Assembly: GCA_022827165.1 (NCBI GenBank) | Contig: JAJDTN010000381.1 | Coordinates: 1-6,805 of the forward strand | Origin: Candidatus Latescibacterota bacterium | Lineage (GTDB): Bacteria > Latescibacterota > UBA2968 > UBA8231 | DNA length: 6,805 bases | Reading direction: 5' to 3' | In this document: positions 5,698-6,805 of the stretch, piece by piece | How the letters are laid out: each line of letters starts with the position of its first letter | Position numbering within the stretch: position 1 is the first letter of the stretch | Made by a program: the position numbers and the translations under genes | Notes under the pieces: generated by a model | What the model was told of the DNA's origin: nothing | Seen by the model: only the letters and a program-made list of their open reading frames with translations | Databases searched by the model: none

Positions 5698-6805
5698 TCA
5701 GCTGCCGTTGGCGGACTGGATGGCCTGCCACACCCGCTGCGGTGTGAGAGGCATCTCGAGGTGGCGCACCCCCAGGGGCCAGAGGGCGTCGATGACGGCG
5801 TTGACCACGGCCGGCGTGGCGCCGATGGTGCCGGTCTCGCCGGCGCCCTTGACGCCGAGGGGGTTGTGGGGGCACGGGGTGACCGTGCGGTCGGTCTCGA
5901 AGCGCGGCAGCTCGTCGGCCCGCGGCAGGGCGTAGTCCATGTACGAGCCGTTGATCAGCTGCCCGTCGTCGTCGTAGATGGCGCCCTCCATCAGCGCCTG
6001 GCCGATGCCGTGGGTGACGCCGCCGTGGACCTGGCCGTCGACGATCATCGGGTTGACGACGTTGCCCACGTCGTCGCAGGCCGCGTAGCGCACCAGCTTC
6101 ACCACCCCCGTCTCGGTGTCGACCTCGACGACGGCGATGTGGGCCCCGAAGGGGAAGGTGAAGTTGGCCGGGTCGTAGAAGCTGGAGAACTCCAGCCCCG
6201 GCTCGAGCCCCTCCGGGTAGTTGTGGGGCACGTACGCCGTCAGCGCCACGTCCCCGAAGCCGATCGACTTGTCGGTGCCGCGCACCGTCCACTGGCCGCC
6301 GGCGTACTCCAGGTCGTCCGCCGACGCCTCCAGCAGGTGGGCGGCGATGGCGGCGCCCTTCTCCTTGATCTTGTCGATCGACTTGGTGATCGCCACGCCG
6401 CCCACGGCCAGGCTGCGCGAGCCGTAGGTGCCCATGCCGAAGGGCACCTGGTCGGTGTCGCCGTGGACGATCTCGACGTCGTCCATGGGGATGCCCAGCT
6501 GGTCGGCCACCAGTTGCGAGAACGTGGTGTCGTGGCCCTGGCCGTGGGAGTGGCTGCCCACGAAGACGGTCACCTTGCCCGTGGGCTGGACGCGGACGCT
6601 GGCGCTCTCGTAGAGACCGGCGCGGGCGCCGAGGGCGCCGACCACGGCCGACGGCGCGATGCCGCAGGCCTCGATGTAGGTGGAGAACCCGATGCCGAGG
6701 TAGCGGCCGCCGGCGCGGGCCTCCTCCTGCTCCCGGCGCAGGGCCGGGTAGTCGACCATCTCCAGGACCTTGTCGAGGGATGCGCCGTAGTCGCCGCTGT
6801 CGTAG
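5698..6805 (-). CDS. coxL: CO dehydrogenase-like large subunit, molybdopterin-binding (partial, C-terminal part)
   Basis: The frame stays open to the right edge; the first visible codons encode [16 protein letters not shown], a familiar internal stretch of CoxL-type proteins. The Met at 6759 is therefore internal and the N-terminal half lies outside. About 368 residues remain of a protein normally near 780. This subunit holds the molybdenum cofactor and does the hydroxylation. Visible cofactor-domain motifs, numbered from the Met at 6759, are [15 protein letters not shown] (68-82), [14 protein letters not shown] (108-121), [19 protein letters not shown] (229-247) and [12 protein letters not shown] (302-313), which carries the expected catalytic glutamate (Glu308). 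SRSLAVGG looks more like the form II or generic hydroxylase group than form I CO dehydrogenase, but the deciding active-site loop is off the window. The order is large then medium subunit, with the small subunit not seen. Confidence 0.9.
   Translation of the reverse strand, partial: YDSGDYGASLDKVLEMVDYPALRREQEEARAGGRYLGIGFSTYIEACGIAPSAVVGALGARAGLYESASVRVQPTGKVTVFVGSHSHGQGHDTTFSQLVADQLGIPMDDVEIVHGDTDQVPFGMGTYGSRSLAVGGVAITKSIDKIKEKGAAIAAHLLEASADDLEYAGGQWTVRGTDKSIGFGDVALTAYVPHNYPEGLEPGLEFSSFYDPANFTFPFGAHIAVVEVDTETGVVKLVRYAACDDVGNVVNPMIVDGQVHGGVTHGIGQALMEGAIYDDDGQLINGSYMDYALPRADELPRFETDRTVTPCPHNPLGVKGAGETGTIGATPAVVNAVIDALWPLGVRHLEMPLTPQRVWQAIQSANGS

Noticed and set aside
6221..6613. Small plus-strand open frames opposite the large-subunit gene.
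   Set aside because: They are antisense to clear cofactor-domain coding sequence and have no recognisable features.
1..6805. CRISPR arrays, tRNA or rRNA genes, insertion-sequence ends and phage attachment sites.
   Set aside because: No regularly spaced repeats, cloverleaf with CCA end, transposase or integrase motif, or terminal inverted repeats were seen on either strand.

Overview
The window is GC-rich bacterial DNA (roughly 70% G+C by eye) with strongly GC-biased third codon positions, tight gene packing and good Shine-Dalgarno sites at most starts. Nothing seen here fixes the phylum. A high-GC soil- or sediment-type bacterium would fit the mix of an enolase-superfamily sugar-acid dehydratase, xanthine-oxidase-family (CO dehydrogenase-like) genes and a Nat-type exporter, but that is only an inference.

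Layout. Positions 17-1201 (+) hold a complete enolase-superfamily enzyme resembling mandelate racemase or sugar-acid dehydratases. It converges, with a 21-base gap, on a minus-strand gene (1223-2185) for a PiT-like membrane protein with two diverged repeat halves. Positions 2186-2380 contain no intact gene but hold a decayed copy of the 3' end of a coxM-type gene (2254-2373). Positions 2381-4731 (-) are a two-gene ABC exporter operon of the NatA/NatB type, ATPase then permease, with overlapping stop and start (ATGA). Positions 4821-5684 (-) are the FAD-binding medium subunit and 5698-6805 (-) the C-terminal part of the molybdopterin large subunit of a CO dehydrogenase-like hydroxylase. The large subunit runs off the right edge.

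How it works together. The large and medium subunits are plainly one operon (13-base gap, strong RBS); the small [2Fe-2S] subunit is not in the window. A terminator-like hairpin (4761-4788) separates this operon from the exporter. The exporter, PiT-like and enolase-type genes have no obvious metabolic link to the hydroxylase.

Most notable observation. The last 40 codons of the medium subunit gene occur a second time, in the same orientation, directly after the exporter operon. The two copies (2254-2373 and 4827-4946) are about 79% identical by hand count over 120 ungapped bases and bracket the exporter operon as direct repeats 2573 bases apart. The second copy has lost the conserved motif and the stop codon, so it looks like a relic of a duplication, insertion or recombination event. 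I see no convincing new multi-gene system beyond this.
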